DNA from: Desulfobacterales bacterium
Lineage (GTDB): Bacteria > Desulfobacterota > Desulfobacteria > Desulfobacterales > Desulfobacteraceae
Length of the DNA stretch: 6,876 bases
Reading direction: 5' to 3'
Assembly (NCBI GenBank): GCA_022361095.1
Contig: JAKSBO010000752.1
Location: forward strand, 1 to 6,876
This document shows, piece by piece, positions 1 through 6,768 of the stretch; position 1 is the stretch's first letter; every line of letters begins with the position of its first letter. Below the pieces are notes generated by a model. It was not told the origin of the DNA and made no database searches. It worked only from the letters and a program-made list of their open reading frames with translations. A program made the position numbers and the translations under genes.

Positions 1-151
1 GGTGGTCTTTTTTATGGACCTTCAGATGCTCAGTCAGATAGCTGATTCTATGGGTTAAAATGGCCACCTGAACTTCAGGTGAACCGGTGTCGGACTCATG
101 GAGCTTGAATTTTTCAATCATCTCCTCTTTGTTTTCTGCAAGTAGTACCAC
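1..151 (-). CDS. rpsO: 30S ribosomal protein S15, N-terminal part (runs off left edge)
   Basis: S15 is a primary binding protein of the 16S rRNA central domain; it organises the three-way junction that nucleates the 30S platform. The first 50 codons are visible, reading leftwards from GTG at 151-149 ([10 protein letters not shown]...), with one base of codon 51 left at the edge. The family signature is clear: the DTGSPEVQ loop at residues 21-28, which belongs to the rRNA-contacting region, and the helix ending HLKVHKKDH at 42-50, where S15 proteins normally continue with a second His and SRRG. About 39 more codons are expected for a protein of about 89 residues. The GTG start is supported by an AAAGGAGT Shine-Dalgarno 6 bases upstream and by alignment with the usual S15 N-terminus. 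It follows truB after 149 bases, the usual truB-rpsO order; pnp would be expected next, outside the window. The identification is certain and the exact start very likely. Confidence 0.96.
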   Translation of the reverse strand, partial: MVLLAENKEEMIEKFKLHESDTGSPEVQVAILTHRISYLTEHLKVHKKDH

Positions 152-157
152 TGTAAC

Positions 158-165
158 ACTCCTTT
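158..165 (-). promoter_or_regulatory. Shine-Dalgarno of rpsO
   Basis: The minus strand reads AAAGGAGT here, six bases before the GTG at 151-149. It is the strongest ribosome binding site in the window, and it decides the non-ATG start of rpsO. No competing ATG lies in frame nearby upstream. Confidence 0.8.
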
Positions 166-183
166 ATTTGGAATACATTAAAA

Positions 184-276
184 TTCGATGTCATACAGAT
201 GCAAGCAGTTCACGCAAATTGTCTTTTATCCAATATTCCATTCAGAAAAGAGACAATAAACAACCCGGACATCGAA
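184..276 (-). promoter_or_regulatory. possible structured leader of rpsO (nested inverted repeats)
   Basis: In the truB-rpsO spacer the minus-strand RNA carries TTCGATGTC at 276-268 and its exact complement GACATCGAA at 192-184, a 9-bp helix closing a 75-base interval. Nested inside, ATTGTCT (257-251) pairs with AGACAAT (224-218), and after one unpaired base TTT (249-247) pairs with AAA (227-225). The outer helix ends 18 bases before the rpsO Shine-Dalgarno. S15 is known to repress its own mRNA in several bacteria by binding structured leaders that differ between lineages, so an autoregulatory element is plausible but inferred. A 7-bp match alone is expected by chance in a spacer this AT-rich; the 9-bp match is less so. 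If rpsO is transcribed mainly from a promoter inside this interval, the structure would not form. No convincing promoter was seen; the nearest (-35-like TTGCAT, -10-like TTTAAT) is weak. Confidence 0.35.
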
Positions 277-284
277 AAGATCGC

Positions 285-300
285 CTGATATTTTTATCAG
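285..300 (-). repeat. small hairpin directly after the truB stop codon
   Basis: CTGATA and TATCAG form a perfect 6-bp inverted repeat around a 4-base A/T loop, starting on the base after the truB stop codon. The stem is AT-rich, and on the minus strand it is followed by GCGATC rather than a T-run, so it is not a good intrinsic terminator. It could mark an mRNA processing or end-protecting site between truB and rpsO, or be chance. Confidence 0.4.
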
Positions 301-1254
301 TTAACCATTAAAAACGCAACAATATTTGTATGTTTCCCCGGATTTATCCGGGATGACGATGGCCAGCAGATTATCGCCGGCGTCCAGCACCCGAATATCG
401 GAAATCGTGTTTTGGATTCCGTTGTGATCATCGCCAATCGGCAAGTTGGCAGGCATGGGAAGTTCTGCCGCAGACAAGGGCTGGCCATACTTAATTTTTC
501 CGGCGGTTTTGCTGTCTGCAATAATGGCCGGAAGAAATCCCAGACACCGGGACATGGATATAAATCGGGATTCGATATCCAAAAGCGGCATCTTTTCAAA
601 ACGGTCAAGACCCACCGCATCTTCAATTTTAAACTGGCCGGCCCGGGTACGCTGCAATGCAGATAAATGGGCCCCGCACCCCAGTTCCGCCCCGATATCA
701 TGGGCCAGACTGCGAATATAGGTGCCCCCCGAGCAGGTCACCGGCATGTCAAACACCGGATAGCCGTTGGCATCCGTACGAAAATTCTCCATGGCAATGG
801 CCATGATCTCAATGGGCCGGGGCGGCTTTTCAATCACCTGGCCCTGGCGGGCCAGTTTATACAAAGGCTGACCTTTATGCTTCAGAGCCGAATAAGCCGG
901 CGGAATCTGCTCCTGGTGCCCCAAAAACCCGGTCACCACATCTTTGACCAGATCCGCCCCCAGAGCGCCAAGATGATCAAAAGGCGCTGTGTGGGTAACC
1001 GTGCCGGTGCAATCATAGGTGTCGGTTTCGATGCCGAGGGTAACCTGGGCACAATACCCTTTCACACCTTTTAGAAAATACTTTGAAATCCGTGTGGCCT
1101 GACCCACGGCAATGGGCAGAACCCCTGTGGCAAAGGGATCCAAAGTTCCCGTATGCCCGATCTTTTTAACTTTCAGCAGGCGCTTAAGCCGGTTGACCAC
1201 CCCGGCAGAAGAGATGCCCTGGGGTTTGTTTACAACAAGAATACCGTTTTTCAT
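301..1254 (-). CDS. truB: tRNA pseudouridine(55) synthase TruB
   Basis: TruB isomerises U55 in the T-loop of nearly all tRNAs to pseudouridine, acting in the cytoplasm and also as a tRNA folding chaperone. The protein has 317 residues, normal for the family. The catalytic motif GHTGTLDPFATGVLP spans residues 33-47, with the nucleophilic aspartate at D39. Tyr67 in VKGY corresponds to the conserved base-stacking tyrosine, and CSGGTYIRSLAHDIG at 174-188 holds the conserved Arg181 that salt-bridges the aspartate. KLARQG near 133-138 and the C-terminal stretch after about residue 240 fit the RNA-contacting insert and a PUA-like tail. The ATG at 1254-1252 overlaps the rbfA stop codon as ATGA, so translation is probably coupled; the only upstream help is a weak GGTGA inside rbfA. 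The stop is TAA at 303-301. All key residues are present and nothing looks broken. Confidence 0.97.
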   Translation of the reverse strand: MKNGILVVNKPQGISSAGVVNRLKRLLKVKKIGHTGTLDPFATGVLPIAVGQATRISKYFLKGVKGYCAQVTLGIETDTYDCTGTVTHTAPFDHLGALGADLVKDVVTGFLGHQEQIPPAYSALKHKGQPLYKLARQGQVIEKPPRPIEIMAIAMENFRTDANGYPVFDMPVTCSGGTYIRSLAHDIGAELGCGAHLSALQRTRAGQFKIEDAVGLDRFEKMPLLDIESRFISMSRCLGFLPAIIADSKTAGKIKYGQPLSAAELPMPANLPIGDDHNGIQNTISDIRVLDAGDNLLAIVIPDKSGETYKYCCVFNG

Positions 1255-1655
1255 TCAGCAGGATCACCAAAAGGCGCATCCGGAATGTCGGCGCCCGTAT
1301 CCCGGTCCTCCCCCTTGGGGGCGGCATCAATCAGGGCATCCAAACGGGCAGCCTCGTCAAAGGAGTCATCATGGATAAAGCGCAGGTCCGGCATGATTCG
1401 CAAGCCCAGCTTCGGGGCAATATTTTTTTTAATAAACCCCTTTGATTTCTGAAACCCTTCCAGGGCTTCACGAATCCTTTTTTTACCCCCAAACACCGTA
1501 ACATAGACATAGGCCAGACTAAGATCCGGGGACATTCTCACACCGGAAATCGTTGCCATCTCCATTCTGGGGTCTTGCATCTTTTTGGACAAAAGCTCTG
1601 TTATGGCCTGCTGAATCTGTATGGAGACCCGCTCGGCACGTGCATAGGGTTTCAT
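1251..1655 (-). CDS. rbfA: 30S ribosome-binding factor RbfA
   Basis: RbfA is a small KH-fold protein that binds the immature 30S subunit and assists late maturation of the 16S rRNA 5' end (helix 1) and neck; it is also a cold-adaptation factor in E. coli. The 134-residue product shows the family pattern: an N-terminal R..RVS..IQQAITELL helix, a strand with DPRM...ISGVRMSPDLSLAYVYVTVFG at about 28-56, the helix-kink-helix around FIKKNIAPKLGLRIMPDLRF, and HDDSFDEAARLDALI near 95-110. The last 25 or so residues (GEDRDTGADIPDAPFGDPAE) are acidic, proline-rich and probably disordered. The ATG lies 12 bases after the infB stop, preceded by AGGACAGG as ribosome binding site. Its stop codon overlaps the truB start by four bases. 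RbfA next to IF-2, TruB and S15 is the usual context, and co-transcription with all of them is expected. Confidence 0.96.
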   Translation of the reverse strand: MKPYARAERVSIQIQQAITELLSKKMQDPRMEMATISGVRMSPDLSLAYVYVTVFGGKKRIREALEGFQKSKGFIKKNIAPKLGLRIMPDLRFIHDDSFDEAARLDALIDAAPKGEDRDTGADIPDAPFGDPAE

Positions 1656-1667
1656 AGACCTGTCCTG

Positions 1668-4600
1668 CTATCCCTGGTATTTAACTTCTTCAACTTCATA
1701 GCATTCAATGGCATCACCCACCTTGATATCATTATACTTTTCAAGGCCGATACCGCATTCATATCCCTGTTCAACTTCCTTGACATCATCCTTGAACCTG
1801 CGCAAAGAAGACAGTTCGGTATCACACTTGATAATACCGTCACGCAGCAGGCGGACTTTTTTGCCGCGCACCACCTTGCCTTCCGTAATACCGCATCCGG
1901 CAATGGTCCCGATTTTGGGAACCACAAAGGTGTCCCGGACTTCTGCCCGGCCAATGATATTCTCCTGAAAGGTGGAGGGCATCATGCCGTCAAGGGCGGC
2001 CTTAATATCGTTGATCACATCATAGATGATGTCATAGAAGCGCATGTCCACATTTTCATCTTTGGCCAGCTTACGGATCTGGGGTGTGGGCCGGACATTA
2101 AACCCAACGATAATGGCATCGGAAACGGCAGCCAGGGACACATCAGACTCATTGATGGTGCCCACGCCGGAATGCACAATTTTAACGTCCACTTCTTCCT
2201 TGGCCAGATCTTTGAGGGAATCATTAAGCGCTTCAATGGACCCCTGGACATCGGCCTTGACAATAAGTTTAAGCTCTTTAATTTCGGCTGTGCCAAGATT
2301 TTCGAACATTTTCTGCAGATTGGCCCGGCTCTTCTTGGCCAGCTCCTTGGCCCGCTGTTTCTGCATACGGTGGCCGGCAATCTGTTTGGCATCCTTATCC
2401 GACGCCACAGCCACAAACTCGTCACCGGCGTCGGGAACGCCGGCCAATCCAACAATTTCCACAGGAGTGGAAGGCCCGGCAGATTCAACCCGGCTGCCGG
2501 AATCATCAATCATGGCCCGGATATGACCGGAATGAAGACCGCATACAATGGGGTCACCGTCTTTCAAGGTACCCTGTTTCACAAGTACGGTGGCCACGGC
2601 ACCACGGCCGATATCCAGACGGGACTCCACGACATAGCCCGTGGCATTCCGGTCTGCATTGGCCTGCAATTCAAGAACTTCGGCCTGGAGCAGCACCATT
2701 TCAAGCAGTTCATCAATGCCCTCACCGGTTTTTGCAGAGACCTTTACAAAGATAACATTTCCGCCCCACTCTTCGGACAGCAGATCGTATTCGGACAATT
2801 CACGCATAATACGGTCCGGGTCAGCACCTTCCTTGTCCATCTTATTCACAGCCACAACCACAGGTACGCCTGCGGCCTTGGCATGATTGATGGCCTCAAC
2901 CGTCTGGGGCATGACACCATCATCGGCCGCCACCACCAGAATAACAATATCCGTAACCTGGGCACCCCTGGACCGCATGGCTGTAAATGCGGCATGGCCC
3001 GGCGTATCAAGAAAGGTGATCCGTCCGCCGTTGTGCGTTTCCACATTGTAAGCGCCAATGTGCTGGGTAATGCCACCGGCCTCGCCGCTCGTGATTTTGG
3101 ATTCCCGGATCACGTCCAGCAATGAGGTTTTACCATGGTCAACATGCCCCATGATTGTAACCACAGGCGGACATGCCTCCAGGTTTTCTTTATCTTCCGC
3201 CTCGGGTACGACATTGAGCAATGCCTCTTCTTCAAAACTTGCCTTTTCCACTTCAAACTCAAATTCAGCAGCCACAAGGGAGGCGGTGTCGAAATCAATG
3301 GTCTGGTTCACCGTAGCCATCACGCCCATACCCATAAGCTTGACGATCATTTCGTTGGCTTTGATGCCCATACGCTTGGCAAGCTCTGCCAGCTCAATAG
3401 CCTCATCTATTTTTACACGGCGTTTAATTGCCTTGGGCGTTGTAATCTGGGTTTTCTGAAAACTGCCTTGCTTACCCTTGGGATCTTTTTTACCCTTTTT
3501 CTTTCGGCCGCCCCTGCCCCGGTAGAGGTCATTGCCTTCCACAACAGATTTTTTCTTACGCCGCTTTTTCCTGGAGCCGGGCCCGTCAGCGACTTGAAGG
3601 TCTTCACGGCTCTTTCCCCGCTTACGGTCATTGGGCGCACCGACAGGCGGCACATCAAAGCCTTGACCTGAAAGATCCGGAGCGCCGGTGTCTGCCGCCG
3701 GCTGTTTGCGTGCAGGCCGGTCATGATCATTTCCCGAACCTGAATGATGTTCTCCGGCTTTCATTCGTTTTATATTTTCCAAAACCATGGGATCTGCAAC
3801 CCTGACGATTTTGGCAGGGGTCGTTTTTTTCTTTTTCTTTTTACGTTTACCCTGGTTATTTTCCTCGTCGGAGGATTCGTCTTCACCGGACTGTGTCGCA
3901 TTCGGTTCCTGCCCAGGAGAGGCTTTCCGGTCATCATCCGCCGACTCCGGATGGGCCTCGCCCTCCCCGGAACCTACCGCTTCGGGTTTAATATCTTTAG
4001 TTTCAGTATCATCAGTTTCGGATTCAATTTCGGAAACAGGAGCCATGGAGGTTTCAGCGGCCTCCTTTTCCGGTGATTTTACCGGCGGCTCATCCGCTGC
4101 TTCTGCGGAAGCTTTTTCAATTTTTTCTTCAACTGCCACAGGCTCATTTTCAGGTTCCGGGGCCGGCGGCTCTTCAACCTTGGCAGGCTTGATGATCTTT
4201 GCAGGTTCGCTGGCTTTAGACATAATCTTCTTGGCTGGCCGTTTCACGTCCTTCTCTTTCTTTTTTGGGGATTCCGGCACATCCTCACTGCCCTGGGCCT
4301 CCGGTTCTTCCGGCTGCACCGCTGTAACAGCATCATCTTCCAGCCCCTTAATCGCTTGCTGGTCACCAGACTCTTGAACAGCCGGTTCTTCGGGTTCTAT
4401 GGAATCGTTCATATCCGCGCCTCTCTCCGGCCCTTCCGCCTGAGAGACGGTTTTTGTCCTGCGCCTTCGGATCACCGAGGGACGAACTTTAACCTCATTG
4501 GAGCGCTTCTTTTTACCCAACAAATTCTGTTTGACAGCCGCGACGTCACTGTTACCCAGAGCACTCATATGGCTTTTAGCATCTATTTCCAGCTCTTTAA

Positions 4601-4670
4601 GCTTTTCAAGAAGCTGTTTGTTTGTCATGTTCAGATCTTTAGCTAACTCGTATACCCTGACCTTGGCCAT
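1668..4670 (-). CDS. infB: translation initiation factor IF-2
   Basis: IF-2 is the GTPase that places fMet-tRNA on the 30S subunit and promotes 50S joining. The 1000-residue product has these parts in order. An IF2_N domain (1-50, [20 protein letters not shown]) comes first, then a long charged, low-complexity linker (about 53-412). A second IF2_N-like domain follows (about 415-475, [20 protein letters not shown]). The G domain has GHVDHGKT at 508-515, switch GGITQHIGA at 532-540, DTPGH at 555-559 with catalytic His559, NKMD at 609-612 and SAKTG at 645-649. Domains II, III and C2 complete it, the last with the fMet-binding motif GYECGIG at 969-975. All five G motifs are intact. The ATG is chosen because it gives the canonical [11 protein letters not shown]-terminus and has GGGGG six bases upstream; no competing start is seen. 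In E. coli internal starts give shorter IF-2 forms; whether that happens here cannot be read directly. It lies 72 bases after nusA and 12 before rbfA. Confidence 0.98.
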   Translation of the reverse strand: MAKVRVYELAKDLNMTNKQLLEKLKELEIDAKSHMSALGNSDVAAVKQNLLGKKKRSNEVKVRPSVIRRRRTKTVSQAEGPERGADMNDSIEPEEPAVQESGDQQAIKGLEDDAVTAVQPEEPEAQGSEDVPESPKKKEKDVKRPAKKIMSKASEPAKIIKPAKVEEPPAPEPENEPVAVEEKIEKASAEAADEPPVKSPEKEAAETSMAPVSEIESETDDTETKDIKPEAVGSGEGEAHPESADDDRKASPGQEPNATQSGEDESSDEENNQGKRKKKKKKTTPAKIVRVADPMVLENIKRMKAGEHHSGSGNDHDRPARKQPAADTGAPDLSGQGFDVPPVGAPNDRKRGKSREDLQVADGPGSRKKRRKKKSVVEGNDLYRGRGGRKKKGKKDPKGKQGSFQKTQITTPKAIKRRVKIDEAIELAELAKRMGIKANEMIVKLMGMGVMATVNQTIDFDTASLVAAEFEFEVEKASFEEEALLNVVPEAEDKENLEACPPVVTIMGHVDHGKTSLLDVIRESKITSGEAGGITQHIGAYNVETHNGGRITFLDTPGHAAFTAMRSRGAQVTDIVILVVAADDGVMPQTVEAINHAKAAGVPVVVAVNKMDKEGADPDRIMRELSEYDLLSEEWGGNVIFVKVSAKTGEGIDELLEMVLLQAEVLELQANADRNATGYVVESRLDIGRGAVATVLVKQGTLKDGDPIVCGLHSGHIRAMIDDSGSRVESAGPSTPVEIVGLAGVPDAGDEFVAVASDKDAKQIAGHRMQKQRAKELAKKSRANLQKMFENLGTAEIKELKLIVKADVQGSIEALNDSLKDLAKEEVDVKIVHSGVGTINESDVSLAAVSDAIIVGFNVRPTPQIRKLAKDENVDMRFYDIIYDVINDIKAALDGMMPSTFQENIIGRAEVRDTFVVPKIGTIAGCGITEGKVVRGKKVRLLRDGIIKCDTELSSLRRFKDDVKEVEQGYECGIGLEKYNDIKVGDAIECYEVEEVKYQG

Positions 4671-4742
4671 TCGTTGCCCCCAGTAATCCTCTATAGTTTA
4701 TTCTTTTGAAATTCGTTCCCCGCGTTACCGATGCAACAATCC
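4671..4742 (-). promoter_or_regulatory. nusA-infB spacer with duplicated motif at the infB ribosome binding site
   Basis: This is the longest gap inside the protein-coding part of the operon before rpsO. The minus strand reads GGGGCAACGAAT across the infB Shine-Dalgarno and start codon (4680-4669), and a near copy, GGGGAACGAAT, lies upstream at 4721-4711. Separately, TTGTTGC (4739-4733) can pair with GCAACGA (4677-4671, one G-U pair), which would bring the infB start region into a helix. A -10-like TATAGA occurs near 4694-4689 without a good -35. Function is unproven; the copies could be remnants of a small duplication or a translational control element. Confidence 0.3.
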
Positions 4743-6116
4743 TCATTCATCTGATTTTTCAACCGGTTCCTCTTCAACATCAGCAAACGTTTCCCCTTCA
4801 CCGGCATTATTTTCCACATCAGTGTCGGCCTCCTGAGAAGGTGCAGGTTTCAGCAATTCTTCCCGGGCCCTTTCCCGCTCTTCTTCCATCAGACGCCCTG
4901 CTTCGTCTATCATTGCCTGGGCATCTTCTGCGGAAATACCCAAAAAAGCCGCAATATCCTCGGGTATGGCATCCATGACATCCAGAAACGAAGAATAACC
5001 TGCTTTAAACAGCAACTCTGCTGCCGGCAGTCCCACTGTAGACAATTTCATTAAACTGTCGTACCCCTCCTTGACCTCCCGGCTATACTCTTCTTCGCTG
5101 GTAACCTCAAGGTGCCAGCCGGTAATCTCACAGGCAAGGGATACATTCTGACCGCCCTTGCCTATGGCAATGGAGAGATATTCATCATTAACAATTACTT
5201 CCATGGACTGGTTGTCTTCATCAATGATAACCCTTGCAATTTCAGCCGGGGACAAAGCATTGCATACGAACCTTGCAATGTCCGGACTCCACTGAACAAT
5301 ATCGATCTTCTCGCCCCGCAGCTCCTGAACAATATTTTGAACCCGGTTGCCTTTAACCCCTACACAAGCCCCTACGGGGTCTACGTCCGAATCAATTGAG
5401 GAGACGGCAATTTTTGCCCTGACGCCAGGCACACGCGCAGCCCCTCTTATGGAGACAATGCCTTCCGCCACCTCAGGTACTTCGGTTTTAAACAATTCAA
5501 CCAAAAACTCAGGATGGGTGCGGGACAGCAGAATTTGGGCACCTTTGGATTCTTCCAACACATCAAGGACATAAGCGCGGATACGGTCACCCCGTTTATA
5601 GCTTTCCTTGGGCATCTGCTCCCGTGGCCGCAGCACGGCCTCGGCCTGGCCCAGATTAATGATAATAGCGCCCCGGTCAAACCGCTGGACAATGCCGTTA
5701 ATTATTTTTCCTTTTTTATGGATAAAATTCTCATATACGGCATTACGTTCCGCTTCCCGCATTTTCTGTATGATCACCTGTTTTGCGGACTGTGCTGCAA
5801 TGCGGCCGAACTCCTCGGTATCCATTCGAATTCCCAAAGAGTCGCCGATTTCACATTCAGGGTCAAATTCGAGTCCTTCCTCCAGGGTCAACTCGCTGTC
5901 CGCATATTCAACCTCCTCAACGACCTCCTTAAAATGGAAAACTTCAACATCTCCGCTTTTTTCATCATAATGGACTTCGATATCCGCCCTTGGGCCGATC
6001 TTTTTTCTAGCGGCAGAAACAATAGCCTCTTTCAAGGTATTAATAAGGATGGCTGCATCAATACCTTTTTCTCGGCTTACCTGATCAATCACCCTTTTTA
6101 TGTCTGTAATAAACAT
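4743..6116 (-). CDS. nusA: transcription elongation/termination factor NusA
   Basis: NusA binds RNA polymerase and nascent RNA; it promotes pausing and hairpin-dependent termination and takes part in rRNA antitermination. The 457-residue product has an N-terminal polymerase-binding domain (1 to about 125), an S1 domain (about 134-200, KGKIINGIVQRFDRGAIIIN) and KH1 (about 230-285, GXXG loop GVKG at 253-256). KH2 follows (about 300-345, GKGG at 319-322), then one helix-hairpin-helix repeat (about 361-410, VGLPAAELLFKAGYSSFLDV) and an acidic tail (about 424-457). E. coli NusA (495 residues) has two acidic C-terminal repeats; only one is visible here, the second being replaced by a low-complexity acidic end. 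The ATG at 6116-6114 is 17 bases after the rimP stop, with GGAGAG about 8-10 bases upstream. NusA is a plausible regulator of its own operon through the terminator ahead of rimP (inference by analogy to E. coli). Confidence 0.98.
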   Translation of the reverse strand: MFITDIKRVIDQVSREKGIDAAILINTLKEAIVSAARKKIGPRADIEVHYDEKSGDVEVFHFKEVVEEVEYADSELTLEEGLEFDPECEIGDSLGIRMDTEEFGRIAAQSAKQVIIQKMREAERNAVYENFIHKKGKIINGIVQRFDRGAIIINLGQAEAVLRPREQMPKESYKRGDRIRAYVLDVLEESKGAQILLSRTHPEFLVELFKTEVPEVAEGIVSIRGAARVPGVRAKIAVSSIDSDVDPVGACVGVKGNRVQNIVQELRGEKIDIVQWSPDIARFVCNALSPAEIARVIIDEDNQSMEVIVNDEYLSIAIGKGGQNVSLACEITGWHLEVTSEEEYSREVKEGYDSLMKLSTVGLPAAELLFKAGYSSFLDVMDAIPEDIAAFLGISAEDAQAMIDEAGRLMEEERERAREELLKPAPSQEADTDVENNAGEGETFADVEEEPVEKSDE

Positions 6117-6133
6117 GTTAAATGCTCTCCATT

Positions 6134-6610
6134 TTACTGACCTGCAAGAATTGCCCGCGTGATATTGTTTCCGGAAATATTAAAGGATCTGCCGTCAAAC
6201 GCAATCGTCACAGAATCATCATTTATCTTCTCAAGAATTCCGGTGAATTTTTTTCTTCCCTCCATGGCCTCATGGGTTTCAATTTTAATTCGCTCACCCT
6301 GGAATCTGATAAAATCCGCCTTTGTTTTTAAGGGACGGGTTGGACCAGGGGAAGACACTTCCAGGCGGTAGGGACCGATATCCGCAATATGGATATCGAT
6401 CAAGTCCCCAAGTTCCCGGCTAACGGCCACACAATCATCCAGTCCAACCCCTTTGGGTTTGTCAATATATACCCGGACAAATTTCTGCCGATTATGGACA
6501 ACACTTTCGATGTGTACCAACTCCAACCCCAAAGAATCAATCAGAGATTCGGCTATCGCCTGAACTTGCTGTTCAACAACACCGGGTTTTTTAATGTTTA
6601 TAAAATCCAT
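6134..6610 (-). CDS. rimP: ribosome maturation factor RimP
   Basis: RimP assists early 30S assembly, helping S19 and the head domain; it acts in the cytoplasm on pre-30S particles. Taken from the ATG at 6610-6608 the product has 158 residues, the usual family length. The N-terminal domain has LGLELVHIESV at about 27-37 and RVYIDKPKGVGLDDCVAVSREL at about 46-67, with the strongly conserved YRLEVSSPGPTRPL at 81-94. The C-terminal SH3-like domain covers about 95-158. The frame stays open 28 codons further up to a GTG at 6694, but that extension has no family similarity, no ribosome binding site, and encodes the arms of a terminator hairpin, so it is rejected. The chosen ATG itself has only AGGA one base away and AAAAAGGA 15 bases away, so a start at TTG 6622 or CTG 6619 cannot be excluded. 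It is the first protein gene of the operon. Confidence 0.93.
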   Translation of the reverse strand: MDFINIKKPGVVEQQVQAIAESLIDSLGLELVHIESVVHNRQKFVRVYIDKPKGVGLDDCVAVSRELGDLIDIHIADIGPYRLEVSSPGPTRPLKTKADFIRFQGERIKIETHEAMEGRKKFTGILEKINDDSVTIAFDGRSFNISGNNITRAILAGQ

Positions 6611-6641
6611 ATCCTGCAGCAACCATCCTTTTTCCACAAAT

Positions 6642-6664
6642 ACAAAAACGGGCAGATGCCCGTT
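6642..6664 (-). terminator. intrinsic terminator or attenuator between tRNA-Gly and rimP
   Basis: On the minus strand AACGGGCA (6664-6657) and TGCCCGTT (6654-6647) form an 8-bp GC-rich inverted repeat; in practice this is a 7-bp stem with a 4-base loop. It is followed at once by TTTGTATTTG, giving five consecutive T from the stem base. The plus strand has no T-run after the stem, so the signal is directional. It lies after the tRNA and before rimP, so it either ends the tRNA transcript or sets how much polymerase continues into rimP-nusA-infB. E. coli has terminators at the matching place after metY. Confidence 0.75.
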
Positions 6665-6711
6665 CCCAATACTAACACGCTCAAAAATCCTCACCGAAAT
6701 ATCAGGTTCAG

Positions 6712-6740
6712 ATCATATCTTTCCCTTAAACAAGTGGAAC
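6712..6740 (-). promoter_or_regulatory. weak promoter candidate upstream of rimP
   Basis: The minus strand has TATGAT at 6717-6712, five of six matches to a sigma-70 -10 element. The best -35-like sequence (TTGTTC) is 19 bases upstream, too far and only half matching. A transcript from here would start near 6704 and run through the terminator before rimP, making that hairpin a true attenuator. The rest of the 158-base tRNA-rimP spacer shows nothing else convincing. Confidence 0.2.
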
Positions 6741-6768
6741 AAATCTGCCGGCCCGTACCAAATTAATT

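Noticed and set aside
285..300. Hairpin after truB considered as the operon terminator
   Set aside because: The stem is six AT-rich pairs and is not followed by a T-run on the minus strand, so transcription probably continues into rpsO.
297..701. Second minus-strand frame of 134 codons inside truB
   Set aside because: It is out of frame with the clearly conserved TruB sequence and has no family signature or ribosome binding site.
1575..3125. Open reading frame of 516 codons on the plus strand, antisense to infB and the start of rbfA
   Set aside because: It lies wholly opposite well-identified genes with intact motifs. Its product is rich in Gly, His, Asn and Phe without any recognisable domain, which is typical of an antisense shadow of a biased coding frame. 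No ribosome binding site or promoter was evident.
3824..3845. A-rich run on the minus strand (AAAAAGAAAAAGAAAAAAAC) as a possible programmed frameshift or slippage site in infB
   Set aside because: It encodes the lysine tract of the linker. The zero-frame codons do not match a canonical X XXY YYZ slippery heptamer, no stimulatory structure was recognised, and the frame continues intact to the normal IF-2 end. Transcriptional slippage on seven A is possible but unsupported.
3787..4377. Serine-rich open frame of 196 codons on the plus strand opposite the IF-2 linker
   Set aside because: The serine and phenylalanine richness simply mirrors the Glu/Asp/Ala and Lys codons of the linker on the other strand. 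There is no domain and no start context.
6611..6694. N-terminal extension of RimP from the GTG at 6694
   Set aside because: The extension has no similarity to the family and no ribosome binding site, and it would be encoded by both arms of the terminator hairpin.
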